A DNA stretch of 10,890 bases from Thiobacillus sp. UBA6205 (lineage in GTDB: Bacteria; Pseudomonadota; Gammaproteobacteria; Burkholderiales; Thiobacillaceae): assembly GCA_002421825.1 (NCBI GenBank), contig DISR01000077.1, positions 1 through 10,890 of the forward strand, read 5' to 3'. The stretch's first letter is position 1. The number at the start of each line of letters is the position of its first letter. Positions 1 through 6,451 of the stretch are shown here, in pieces. A program made the translations under genes and the position numbers. The notes under the pieces are model-generated. The model made no database searches and was not told where the DNA came from. It was given only the letters and a program-made list of their open reading frames with translations.

Positions 1-22
1 CCATTCCGGCGAATAATCGTTC

Positions 23-658
23 GTGAGCAAAGAAACCGTCGTCCTCGTGCACGGCCTGTGGATGAAGGGCCTGGAGTTGCTGCCCCTGGCCTGGTCGCTC
101 AGGCGGGCGGGGTACGAAGTGCGTTTTTTCCGCTATTTCACCCGCCATCCGCTTGCCCCCAGCGCAGCCCGCCTGCGCGAACAACTGGGCGAGCCGGGTC
201 CGGCGCCGATCCATCTGCTGGGGCACAGCCTGGGCGGCCTCTTGCTGTGCCATCTGGCCGCGCAGGGCGGGCTGCCTGAAAACGGCCGCGTGCTGCTGCT
301 GGGCACGCCCTTGGCGCCCAGCCATGCCGCCCGGGTCTTCGGGCGCCGGCGCCTGGGCAGGTGGATGCTGGGGCCGCACACCCTCGAGGCCCTGCTCGGA
401 GAACGCCCGCCCTGGCCCGCCAATCGGCCGCTGGGCGTGATTGCGGGCGAGCGCGGCATCGGCATGGGTACGCTGGTGGCGCGCAGCCTGCCGCGGCCGC
501 ATGACGGTTCGGTGTGCGTGGCGGAAACGCGGACGCGCGAAGTGACGCAGCACCTGGTCGTGCTGCACAGCCATTTCGGCATGCTGTGGGCGCGCGATGT
601 GCGCGACCAGGTTTTGCATTATTTGCGCACGGGAAGGTTCGAACCCCGGCAGGAATGA
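23..658 (+). CDS. Small alpha/beta hydrolase (lipase/esterase-like)
   Basis: A 211-residue single-domain alpha/beta hydrolase, probably a cytoplasmic esterase or lipase-like enzyme of unknown substrate. Visible features are the N-terminal strand ending in HG (His10-Gly11, oxyanion-hole region) and the nucleophile elbow GHSLGG with Ser69. An Asp-Gly (161–162) follows a loop and is the likely catalytic acid, and SHFGML near the C-terminus offers His184 as catalytic histidine. It begins with GTG; an in-frame TAA at 14–16 leaves no room for an earlier start, and no clear Shine-Dalgarno is visible. I see no signal peptide or transmembrane segment. The gene converges on panD across a shared terminator, so it is not part of the pan cluster. 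The fold assignment is firm; the substrate cannot be read from the sequence. Confidence 0.88.
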   Translation: MSKETVVLVHGLWMKGLELLPLAWSLRRAGYEVRFFRYFTRHPLAPSAARLREQLGEPGPAPIHLLGHSLGGLLLCHLAAQGGLPENGRVLLLGTPLAPSHAARVFGRRRLGRWMLGPHTLEALLGERPPWPANRPLGVIAGERGIGMGTLVARSLPRPHDGSVCVAETRTREVTQHLVVLHSHFGMLWARDVRDQVLHYLRTGRFEPRQE

Positions 659-670
659 ACGCCGTCCCGG

Positions 671-707
671 AAAAACAAAACGCCCCATGCGGGGCGTTTG
701 CGTTTTT
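671..707. terminator. Bidirectional rho-independent terminator between the hydrolase gene and panD
   Basis: An AAACGCCCC / GGGGCGTTT inverted repeat with an ATGC loop (677–699) is flanked by A-rich sequence on the left and TTTGCGTTTTT on the right. Read on the plus strand it follows the hydrolase stop by about 18 bp. Read on the minus strand it follows the panD stop by about 22 bp and ends in TTTTGTTTTT. It therefore serves both convergent genes. Confidence 0.9.
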
Positions 708-721
708 GGAAGCGGGAACGC

Positions 722-1102
722 TCAGGCGGCCTGCATGGGAATGTTGTTGCGCGTGCCGTTGATGCGGTTTTCCGGGTTCACGTACACCAGGTTGGGTGCG
801 TAGCGCGCAAGTTCCAGTTCGCTGTATTGCGCGTAGGTGGCGATGATGACGATGTCGCCGGGCTCGGCCTTGTGCGCGGCGGCGCCGTTCACGGAAATGA
901 TGCCGGAATTGCGCTCGGCGCGGATGGCATAAGTGGTGAAGCGCTCGCCGTTGCTGACGTTGTAGATCTGGATCTGCTCGTACTCGCGGATGTCGGCGGC
1001 TTCGAGCAGCGCCTCGTCGATGGCGCAGGAGCCTTCGTAATGCAGCTCCGAATGCGTGACGTGCGCGCGGTGGAGCTTGGATTTGAGCATGGTTCGGGTC
1101 AT
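722..1102 (-). CDS. panD: Aspartate 1-decarboxylase (PanD proenzyme)
   Basis: PanD makes beta-alanine from L-aspartate in the cytoplasm, for condensation with pantoate by PanC. The 126-residue protein has the family's usual length and N-terminal pattern (MTRTMLKSKLHRAHVTH). It keeps the self-cleavage site HYEGSC, where processing between Gly24 and Ser25 creates the pyruvoyl group. Also visible are YNVSNGERFTTY and the NGAAAH segment near residues 72–77. The start at 1102 was chosen because MTRTML matches the family start and a good Shine-Dalgarno (GGGAGAG) lies 5 bp upstream; the open frame continues to 1315 only through repeat DNA. The gene is 172 bp downstream of panC, separated by a repeat element, and has its own candidate promoter, so it may be expressed apart from panBC. 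Confidence 0.97.
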   Translation of the reverse strand: MTRTMLKSKLHRAHVTHSELHYEGSCAIDEALLEAADIREYEQIQIYNVSNGERFTTYAIRAERNSGIISVNGAAAHKAEPGDIVIIATYAQYSELELARYAPNLVYVNPENRINGTRNNIPMQAA

Positions 1103-1107
1103 AACGG

Positions 1108-1139
1108 CTCTCCCGATGAATCTATAAAGCTGGATTATA
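1108..1139 (-). promoter_or_regulatory. panD ribosome binding site and candidate -10 box
   Basis: On the minus strand GGGAGAG (1108–1114) lies 5 bp before the panD ATG. A perfect TATAAT (1134–1139) lies 31 bp upstream of the start codon, leaving a leader of about 25 nt. No convincing TTGACA-like -35 is present at 16–18 bp spacing, so the promoter call rests on the -10 alone. The ribosome binding site is solid. Confidence 0.5.
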
Positions 1140-1181
1140 AGGGATTGTGCATAAAACCCACTAGCCGGGGAAATGCGGGAA

Positions 1182-1206
1182 GTGAAAGGGGAAGAGGCGC
1201 TTCGCG
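1182..1206 (+). repeat. Truncated copy of the AGTGAAGGGG repeat element
   Basis: A short fragment beginning GTGAAAGGGGAAG runs directly into the core hairpin sequence GGCGCTTCGCG and then abuts full copy A at 1207. It looks like an internally deleted copy in tandem with the full element, and it lies between the panC end and the panD promoter. Confidence 0.55.
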
Positions 1207-1307
1207 AGTGAAGGGAGAAGGGTGAAGGGGGATGCCCACCCGGCGCTTCGCGCCACCCTCCCTGCCGGGAGGGTTTACCCTTCTCCCTTCCCCCTTCCCC
1301 CTTCACT
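1207..1307 (+). repeat. Repeat element copy A (purine-rich terminal inverted repeats, two core hairpins)
   Basis: About 101 bp. The ends are inverted: AGTGAAGGG at the left, and the right arm reads AGTGAAGGGGGAAGGGGG on the minus strand. The core holds GGCGCTTCGCGCC (5-bp stem) and CCCTCCCTGCCGGGAGGG (7-bp stem, TGCC loop), nearly identical to copies B and C. The right end lies inside the annotated panC frame: the element starts exactly at the panC codon for Ser273 and provides the panC stop TAA at 1275–1277. No transposase is encoded, so it is a non-autonomous MITE- or REP-like sequence of uncertain class. Confidence 0.85.
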
Positions 1308-2123
1308 GTCGACATTGTCGATCAGCCGGGTCTTGCCCAGCCAGGCCGCGCCCAGCACCACGAAATCGGTGTCGTTCTCGGATGGCAATGAAAGGTCGGG
1401 GCGGCGGATGCTGAGATAATCCACTTTCCAGCCGTGCTGGTAGAGCGCATCCAGCGCCTGCACTTCCAGTTCCTCGAAATCGCGCCGGCCCAGGGCCAGG
1501 GCCTCGGCGACCTGCTTCAAATTCTGGTGCAGGCGAGGCGCTTCCTGCCGTTCGGCGTCCGTGAGGTAGCCATTGCGCGAAGACAGCGCGAGGCCGTCTG
1601 CCGCGCGCACGGTTTCGCCAGCCTCGATGCGAATGGGCAGGTTCAGTTGTTCGGTCATGCCGCGGATCAGCGTGAGCTGCTGATAGTCCTTCTTGCCGAA
1701 CAGCGCCATGCGCGGCTCGACCAGGTTGAACAGCTTCAGCACCACGGTGAGCATGCCGTGAAAGTGTCCGGGGCGGAATTTGCCGCACAACTCGCTGGCC
1801 AGTTCGGGCGGCTCGACGAAATAGGCCTGCGGTTGCGGATACATGTCCTCGAGCGCAGGGGCGAACACGGCGGCACAGCCGGCCGTTTGCAGTTTTTCGC
1901 AATCGGCCTCGAAAGTGCGCGGGTAGCGCTCGAAATCCTCGTCCGCGCCGAACTGCAGCGGGTTCACGAATATGCTGGCGACCACCGGCAGGCCGGAAAG
2001 GCGCGCCTGCTCCACCAGCGAGAGGTGGCCTTCGTGCAGGTTGCCCATGGTCGGCACGAAGGCGCACTTGGGGTGCGCGGCTTTCCAGAGCGCAAGCTCG
2101 GCCGAACTTTTCAGGATTTGCAT
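1275..2123 (-). CDS. panC: Pantothenate synthetase (pantoate–beta-alanine ligase)
   Basis: PanC condenses pantoate and beta-alanine using ATP, via a pantoyl-adenylate, to give pantothenate. The 282-residue protein carries the nucleotide-binding PTMGNLHEGH (24–33), the FVNPLQF segment (52–58), GKKDYQQL (143–150) and the KMSKS-like LSSRN (180–184). The start at 2123 gives the family N-terminus MQILKS. Its ATG overlaps the panB TGA by one base (TGATG), so translation is probably coupled to panB. The native C-terminal end appears to be around Asp272. Residues 273–282 (SEGGRGKGEG) are encoded by repeat copy A, which also supplies the stop codon. The tail lies beyond the conserved domain, so I expect the enzyme to be active. 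Confidence 0.96.
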   Translation of the reverse strand: MQILKSSAELALWKAAHPKCAFVPTMGNLHEGHLSLVEQARLSGLPVVASIFVNPLQFGADEDFERYPRTFEADCEKLQTAGCAAVFAPALEDMYPQPQAYFVEPPELASELCGKFRPGHFHGMLTVVLKLFNLVEPRMALFGKKDYQQLTLIRGMTEQLNLPIRIEAGETVRAADGLALSSRNGYLTDAERQEAPRLHQNLKQVAEALALGRRDFEELEVQALDALYQHGWKVDYLSIRRPDLSLPSENDTDFVVLGAAWLGKTRLIDNVDSEGGRGKGEG

Positions 2124-2926
2124 CAGAAGCTGTGCTCGGCGCCGGGGAAGGCGCCTGATTTCACTGCCTGCACGTAGGCAATGAACGCAGCGGCTACGCT
2201 GCCCGCGCCATCCATGAAGTTCTTCGAAAACCTGGGCGCATGCGGGTACAGGCCCAGCATGTCGTACATCACCAGCACCTGGCCGCCGCAGTCGATGCCG
2301 GCGCCGATGCCGATGGTGGGGATGGCGATGGTGCGCGTGAGTTCGCCGGCAAGCGCGGCGGGGATCGCTTCCAGCACCACCAGGCCGGCGCCTGCCGCTT
2401 CGATGGCCCTGGCGTCTGCGAGCAGTTGTTTCGCGGCGGCATCCTCGCGCCCCTGCACCCGGTAGCCGCCCAGCTGGTTGACCGACTGTGGCAACAGGCC
2501 GAGATGCGCGCAAACCGGAATGCCGCGGCTGGTGAGAAAGGCGATGGTTTCCGCCATCACCGCGCCGCCTTCCAGCTTGACCATGTGCGCACCGGCGGCC
2601 ATGAGCCTGGCGGCCGAGGCATAGGCCTGCTGCGGGCTTTGCTGGTAGGTGGCGAAGGGCAGGTCGGCCACGATGAAGGCGCGCTTCACGCCGCGCGCCA
2701 CGCAGCGGGTGTGGTAGCACATCTCCGACAGCTTCACCGGCAGCGTCGAAGCATGGCCCTGCACCACCATGCCGAGCGAGTCGCCGACCAGCACGATGTC
2801 CACGCCGGCTTCGTCCATCAGCCGCGCGAAGCTGGCGTCGTAGGCGGTAAGCACGGCGATCTTCTCGCCGCGCTCGCGCATGGCTTTCAGGGTGGAGAGG
2901 GTGACGGGCTTCTGCGATTCGCTCAT
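2123..2926 (-). CDS. panB: 3-methyl-2-oxobutanoate hydroxymethyltransferase
   Basis: PanB transfers a hydroxymethyl group from 5,10-methylene-tetrahydrofolate to alpha-ketoisovalerate, giving ketopantoate, the first committed step to pantothenate. The 267-residue TIM-barrel protein has the expected length. The metal-binding residues sit in the conserved places: GDS (Asp49), ADLPF (Asp88) and LEGG (Glu119). The HLGLLPQ block (141–147) and VVLEAIP (Glu186, likely catalytic) are present, followed by TIGIGAG (204–210). The start at 2926 gives MSESQKPVTLSTL, a normal PanB opening, but no strong Shine-Dalgarno precedes it. The stop overlaps the panC start. The 105-bp gap upstream, before the kinase gene, is mostly a large inverted repeat. 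Confidence 0.97.
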   Translation of the reverse strand: MSESQKPVTLSTLKAMRERGEKIAVLTAYDASFARLMDEAGVDIVLVGDSLGMVVQGHASTLPVKLSEMCYHTRCVARGVKRAFIVADLPFATYQQSPQQAYASAARLMAAGAHMVKLEGGAVMAETIAFLTSRGIPVCAHLGLLPQSVNQLGGYRVQGREDAAAKQLLADARAIEAAGAGLVVLEAIPAALAGELTRTIAIPTIGIGAGIDCGGQVLVMYDMLGLYPHAPRFSKNFMDGAGSVAAAFIAYVQAVKSGAFPGAEHSF

Positions 2927-2934
2927 ACAAAAAT

Positions 2935-3028
2935 CTTGAACAAGGAGGACAAGAGGACAGGAGGGAAAGCCTCTTTGCGCATTATTGTCTCTTGCATTCC
3001 TCTTGTCCTCCTGTCCTCTTTGCTCAAG
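2935..3028. repeat. 30-bp imperfect inverted repeat between the kinase gene and panB
   Basis: The arms 2935–2964 and 2999–3028 match at 26 of 30 positions when one is reverse-complemented, and all four differences are A/G changes. The loop is 34 nt. The arms are built from AGGAC/AAGAGG-type purine units, so one strand of each arm is almost pure purine. The sequence differs from the AGTGAAGGGG family. On the panB-coding strand it would form a long hairpin in the mRNA ending about 9 nt before the panB ATG. No U-tract directly follows it, so it is not a standard terminator. Confidence 0.8.
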
Positions 3029-3031
3029 AAA

Positions 3032-3673
3032 TTATGCCGCGCGCGAGAAGAATTCGCGCGGGCCGCGCATCTTGTCCATGCGTTCCAGCAGCAGCTCGAA
3101 ATCGCCCGCGCTGCTCACGAAATTGAGGTTCTCGCTGTTGACCATGAGAACCGGGGCGGCGTCGTAATGGTGGAAGAACTCGCTGTAGGTGGAGGCGAGG
3201 CGGTCGAGATAGTCGCCGCTCATGCCCTGTTCGTAGTCGATGCCGCGGCGCTTCACGCGCTCGCGCAGCTTGTCTAGAGGCGCCTGCAGGTAGATCACCA
3301 GGTCGGGCGCCGGCGCCTGCAGGGCGAGGTCGTCGTACACCTTGCGATACAGCACGTATTCGTCGCTGTCGAGGTTGAGCCTGGCAAACAGGCGGTCCTT
3401 GTCGAGCAGGAAGTCGGCCACGATGCTGTGGCGGAACAGGTCGCCCTGCGCGAGCTGGCTCAACTGGCGCGCGCGGTCGAACAGGAAATGCAGCTGGGTG
3501 GCCAGGGCGTACCTTTTCGGATCCTGGTAGAAACGCGGCAGGAAAGGGTTGTCGGCGGCGTTTTCCAGCAGCAGTTCGGCCTGCAGGTGCTCGCTCAACC
3601 GGCGCGCCAGACTGGTCTTGCCCACACCGATGGGGCCTTCGACCACGATGTGCCGATAACGCGGCCGCGGCAT
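3032..3673 (-). CDS. Deoxynucleoside kinase (deoxyadenosine/deoxyguanosine kinase-like)
   Basis: A 213-residue P-loop kinase of the dNK family, which phosphorylates deoxynucleosides with ATP for DNA-precursor salvage in the cytoplasm. The P-loop GPIGVGKTS spans residues 13–21. VADFLLDKDRLFA (85–97) occupies the place of the family's Asp/Glu-Arg-Ser motif. The arginine-rich lid RERVKRRGIDYEQGM lies at 137–151. Substrate choice (dA, dG or other) cannot be decided by eye. Its ATG overlaps the folK TAA by one base (TAATG), and a GGAG sits about 8 nt upstream inside folK, so the two are probably co-translated. It ends just before the inverted repeat that separates it from panB. Confidence 0.9.
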   Translation of the reverse strand: MPRPRYRHIVVEGPIGVGKTSLARRLSEHLQAELLLENAADNPFLPRFYQDPKRYALATQLHFLFDRARQLSQLAQGDLFRHSIVADFLLDKDRLFARLNLDSDEYVLYRKVYDDLALQAPAPDLVIYLQAPLDKLRERVKRRGIDYEQGMSGDYLDRLASTYSEFFHHYDAAPVLMVNSENLNFVSSAGDFELLLERMDKMRGPREFFSRAA

Positions 3674-4185
3674 TACAGGACTCCAGTCGCCACTTTCAGC
3701 GGCGGCTCGTAACGGCGCACCGACTGCTCCCCGACGAGCGCGAGCAGCAGGTCGGCGCGGCCGTGGCCGGGAATGACAAGGCCAGGCGCGATTTCCAGCA
3801 GCGGCCGCAGCACGAAGGCGCGTTCGTGCATGCGCGGATGCGGCAGGGTGAGGTTGTCCTCGTGGAAATGCGCGTCGCCATACAGCAGCAGGTCGAGGTC
3901 GAGCGTGCGCGGCGCGTTGCGGAAAGTGCGGTTGCGGCCATGGTGGTGCTCGATGCCGAGCATGGCATCGAGCAGGGCGCGCGGCGACAGCCGGGTTTCC
4001 AGCGCGGCGACGGCATTGATGAAATCGGGCTGCTCGGCATAGCCCACCGGTGCCGAGGCGTAGAGCGAAGAGCGCGCGCTCAGCCGGCTTTCAGGCAGGC
4101 GTGCGAGTTCGTCCATGGCCAGCTCGACCTGCGCCGCAGGGTCGTCGAGATTGGCGCCGAGGCCGATGTAGGCAGTGACCATCAT
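3673..4185 (-). CDS. folK: HPPK: 2-amino-4-hydroxy-6-hydroxymethyldihydropteridine diphosphokinase
   Basis: FolK transfers pyrophosphate from ATP to 6-hydroxymethyl-dihydropterin, an early step of folate synthesis. The 170-residue protein shows the IGLGANLDDP opening (7–16), SAPVGYAEQPDFINAV (44–59), the metal-binding RTLDLDLLLYG with Asp96 and Asp98, and HPRMHERAFVLRPL (116–129). The first ATG at 4185 overlaps the pcnB stop as ATGA. A second ATG directly after it (4182) would give a TGATG junction and could equally be the start. The pcnB–folK pairing also occurs in E. coli. Folate supply links this gene to PanB, which uses a folate cofactor. Confidence 0.96.
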   Translation of the reverse strand: MMVTAYIGLGANLDDPAAQVELAMDELARLPESRLSARSSLYASAPVGYAEQPDFINAVAALETRLSPRALLDAMLGIEHHHGRNRTFRNAPRTLDLDLLLYGDAHFHEDNLTLPHPRMHERAFVLRPLLEIAPGLVIPGHGRADLLLALVGEQSVRRYEPPLKVATGVL

Positions 4186-5549
4186 GTGCTTGTCACTTCA
4201 GCGGCAGGCGCAGATTTCGGCTTGCGCCGGCGTTTGCGTTTCGGTTTTTGAGCCGTGTCGGCAAGCAGCATGGATTTGCGCGTGTCCTCGTCGGCGTCCT
4301 GGAACTCGGTCCACCAGTCGCCCAGTTCCTGTTCCACTTCGCCGCTTTCGGCGCGGATCAGCAGGAAATCATAGCCTGCGCGGAAGCGCGGATGCTCCAG
4401 CAGGCGGAAGGGGCGCGAGCCGGCGCGCTGTTCGAAGCGCGGCTGCAGCGCCCAGATCTCCTTGATCATGCCGTCGAGCTTGCGCGGGATGGCGAGCAGC
4501 TCGCGCTGCGCTTCCAGCACCTCGTCCATGGCGATGAACAGCGCAGGGATGGGCTTCTCGCCTTCGGCCTCGATTTCCTTCCACTGCCGCAGCACCCGCG
4601 GCCACAGCAGGCAGGCGAACAGGAAGCCGGGCGAGGCCGGCTTGTCCGCGTGGATGCGCTCGTCGGTGTTCTTCAGGCCGGCCTCGATGAAGCGCTTGCC
4701 CTGGGGGTCGTCGAGGATGGTGTCGAGCAGCGGCAGCATGCCGTGGTGCAGGCCTTCGGCACGCAGCTGGTGCACGCCGCGCAGGGCATGGCCCGACATC
4801 AGCAGCTTGACTGCCTCGTCGAAAATGCGCGCGCGCGGCACGTTGTCGAGCAGGCCGGCCAGCTCTGCCACCGGCTTGCGCGTGGCGGGATCGATGTGGA
4901 AGTCCAGCTTGGCGGCGAAGCGTGCGGCGCGCAGCATGCGTACGGGATCCTCGCGGTAACGGGCTGCAGGGTTGCCGATCATGCGCAGGATTTTTTTCCT
5001 GCAGTCGGCGACGCCGTTGAAATAGTCGTGGATCTCCTCGCGCAGCGGGTCGTAATACAGCGCATTGACCGTGAAGTCGCGCCGTGCGGCGTCCTCGGCC
5101 TGGCTGCCGAAGATGTTGTCTTCCAGGATGCGGCCGGATTCGTCGGTTGGGCGCTCGTCCTCGTCCTCGCCGGAGAGGTTGCCGCCGGCGCGGAAGGTGG
5201 TGACCTCGATGGTGTCGCGCCCGCACATGACGTGCACGATGCGAAAGCGGCGGCCGATGATGCGCGAGCGGCGGAACAGGCGGCGCACTTCCTCGGGCGT
5301 GGCGTCGGTGGCCACGTCGAAATCCTTGGGCCGCTTGTCCAGCAGCAGGTCGCGCACCGCACCGCCGACGACGAAGGCCTTGAAGCCATGGTCGGCAAGC
5401 GTCTCGCAGGTCCTGAGCGCGCAGGCATCGATGCTGTCGCGTTTGATGCCGTGTTTGGCGCGCGGCAGGATTAACGGCTCGCTTGCAGGCCTGCCTGTCG
5501 CAGGCTTGCCGGAATTGCCAAGTACGCGCTGGATGAAACGACGGATCAT
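4182..5549 (-). CDS. pcnB: Poly(A) polymerase I
   Basis: PcnB adds 3' poly(A) tails to RNA and so promotes exonuclease decay. The 455-residue class II nucleotidyltransferase has the GG motif FVVGGAVRDLLL (59–70) and the catalytic DFD (Asp76 and Asp78). The RRDFTVNAL block lies at 156–164 and the YREDPVRMLRAARFAAKL neck at 198–215. The arginine/lysine-rich C-terminal tail (KPKRKRRRKPK) is typical of poly(A) polymerases and fits RNA binding; it and the overall length favour PcnB over a tRNA CCA-adding enzyme. The start at 5549 gives MIRRFIQRVL. The frame stays open upstream to 6371, but that part is antisense-like or out of frame with the HAD gene and crosses repeat DNA. The stop overlaps the folK start. 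Confidence 0.95.
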   Translation of the reverse strand: MIRRFIQRVLGNSGKPATGRPASEPLILPRAKHGIKRDSIDACALRTCETLADHGFKAFVVGGAVRDLLLDKRPKDFDVATDATPEEVRRLFRRSRIIGRRFRIVHVMCGRDTIEVTTFRAGGNLSGEDEDERPTDESGRILEDNIFGSQAEDAARRDFTVNALYYDPLREEIHDYFNGVADCRKKILRMIGNPAARYREDPVRMLRAARFAAKLDFHIDPATRKPVAELAGLLDNVPRARIFDEAVKLLMSGHALRGVHQLRAEGLHHGMLPLLDTILDDPQGKRFIEAGLKNTDERIHADKPASPGFLFACLLWPRVLRQWKEIEAEGEKPIPALFIAMDEVLEAQRELLAIPRKLDGMIKEIWALQPRFEQRAGSRPFRLLEHPRFRAGYDFLLIRAESGEVEQELGDWWTEFQDADEDTRKSMLLADTAQKPKRKRRRKPKSAPAAEVTST

Positions 5550-5570
5550 TGAGTGTCGGGGAGAAAAGAA

Positions 5571-5590
5571 CGGCTGAATTATATCAGCCG
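5571..5590 (-). promoter_or_regulatory. Palindrome centred on TATAAT upstream of pcnB
   Basis: Plus-strand CGGCTGA-ATTATA-TCAGCCG is a perfect 7-bp inverted repeat around a 6-bp centre. On the pcnB strand the centre reads TATAAT, a consensus -10 box, 28 bp before the pcnB ATG. No recognisable -35 lies 16–18 bp upstream, where a run of C and G sits instead. It could be the promoter of the pcnB–folK–kinase–pan run with an operator over the -10, or a chance hairpin. Confidence 0.45.
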
Positions 5591-5649
5591 GCCCCCGGGG
5601 GACGCTGGAAGCGAAGCCTGTTTGCAGGTGTAGTGAAGGGGATTTTGTC

Positions 5650-5765
5650 GTGAAGGGGGAAGGGAGAAGGGGGATGCCCACCCGGCGCTTCGCGCCACCC
5701 TCCCTGCCGGGAGGGTTTACCCTTCCCCCTTGAGCGCCGCAGGCGCGGTCCCTTCCCCCTTCACT
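5650..5765 (+). repeat. Repeat element copy B
   Basis: About 116 bp, from GTGAAGGGGGAAGGGAG to CCCTTCCCCCTTCACT, with the same core as copy A: GGCGCTTCGCGCC and CCCTCCCTGCCGGGAGGG. It is longer because the right arm holds an extra small hairpin, GCGCCGCAGGCGC (5734–5746), between two CCCTTCCCCCTT units. A short partial left end (AGTGAAGGGG) occurs just before it at 5632. The final base overlaps the last A of the HAD gene's TAA stop. It fills about half of the 215-bp gap between the HAD and pcnB genes. Confidence 0.87.
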
Positions 5766-6430
5766 TACTTTCGCAGGCTGATAACCGGCCAGCCGTTCAG
5801 CCTGGCATGCGCTTCCAGGGTGTCGTCCGGGTCTACCGCCACCGGGTGCGTGACCCTGGACAGGAGCGGCAGGTCGTTCAGCGAATCGCTGTAGAACCAG
5901 CTTTCCGTCACGTCTTCCCATAGCAGGCCCTGATCGGACAGCCACATTTCCAGGCGGGTGATCTTGTGCTCCTTGAAGCAGGGGATGCCGGTGCCGCGGC
6001 CGGTGTACTCGCCGCCGATTTCCTCCACCTCGGTGGCGATCAGTTGATCGACCCCGAATTCGCGCGCGATGGGGGCGGTGACGAAGCGGTTGGTGGCGGT
6101 GATGATGGCGAGCTTGTCGGCTTTCTGCCGGTATTCGTGCACCAGCGCGCGGGCCTGGTCGGTGATCATGGGCAGGATGCGGGTGGCCATGTATTCGCGG
6201 TGCCAGGCTTCGAGCTGCGCACGCGGGTGGCGCGCCAAAGGCTTCAGCTGGAAATCGAGAAAGGCGTGGATGTCGAGCGTGCCGGCCTTGTAGTGCTCGT
6301 AGAACTCGCGGTTTTTCGCTTCGTGCACTTCGCGGTCGAGCACGCCCTTCGAGATGAGGAACTGCGCCCATTCGAAGTCGGAGTCGCCGGCGAGCAGGGT
6401 GTTGTCGAGGTCGAAAAGTGCGAGTTTCAT
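5765..6430 (-). CDS. HAD-IB family phosphatase (SerB-like hydrolase)
   Basis: A 221-residue haloacid-dehalogenase-superfamily hydrolase, probably a cytoplasmic phosphomonoesterase. Motif I is FDLDNTLL, with nucleophile Asp7 and general acid/base Asp9. Motif II is IITATN (Thr111). The motif III lysine is probably Lys156 and motif IV is YSDSLNDLPLL (Asp182, Asp186). The helical cap between motifs I and II and the DSxND pattern place it in subfamily IB, with SerB and histidinol-phosphatase-like proteins. The substrate is not evident. The start at 6430 gives the canonical MKLALFDLDNT; upstream residues in the open frame come from repeat DNA. It lies 215 bp upstream of pcnB on the same strand, a neighbourhood I recall from other betaproteobacteria. 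Its stop codon abuts repeat copy B. Confidence 0.92.
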   Translation of the reverse strand: MKLALFDLDNTLLAGDSDFEWAQFLISKGVLDREVHEAKNREFYEHYKAGTLDIHAFLDFQLKPLARHPRAQLEAWHREYMATRILPMITDQARALVHEYRQKADKLAIITATNRFVTAPIAREFGVDQLIATEVEEIGGEYTGRGTGIPCFKEHKITRLEMWLSDQGLLWEDVTESWFYSDSLNDLPLLSRVTHPVAVDPDDTLEAHARLNGWPVISLRK

Positions 6431-6451
6431 GTCAAAAAATCTCTGCAAGAA

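Noticed and set aside
1103..1315. N-terminal extension of PanD to 1315
   Set aside because: The extra residues translate repeat copy A. The family start MTRTML has a good ribosome binding site at 1108–1114.
2124..2930. N-terminal extension of PanC to 2930
   Set aside because: It is the out-of-frame shadow of panB. The TGATG junction and the conserved MQILKS start fix the true beginning.
2240..5474. Long plus-strand frames opposite panB, the kinase gene and pcnB (2240–3277, 4248–5474)
   Set aside because: They are antisense shadows of well-recognised genes, lack motifs and cross gene boundaries and repeats.
5550..6371. N-terminal extension of PcnB to 6371
   Set aside because: It would overlap the HAD gene in another frame and pass through repeat copy B; the residues are Arg/His/Pro-rich noise. 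MIRRFIQRVL at 5549 is a normal PcnB start.
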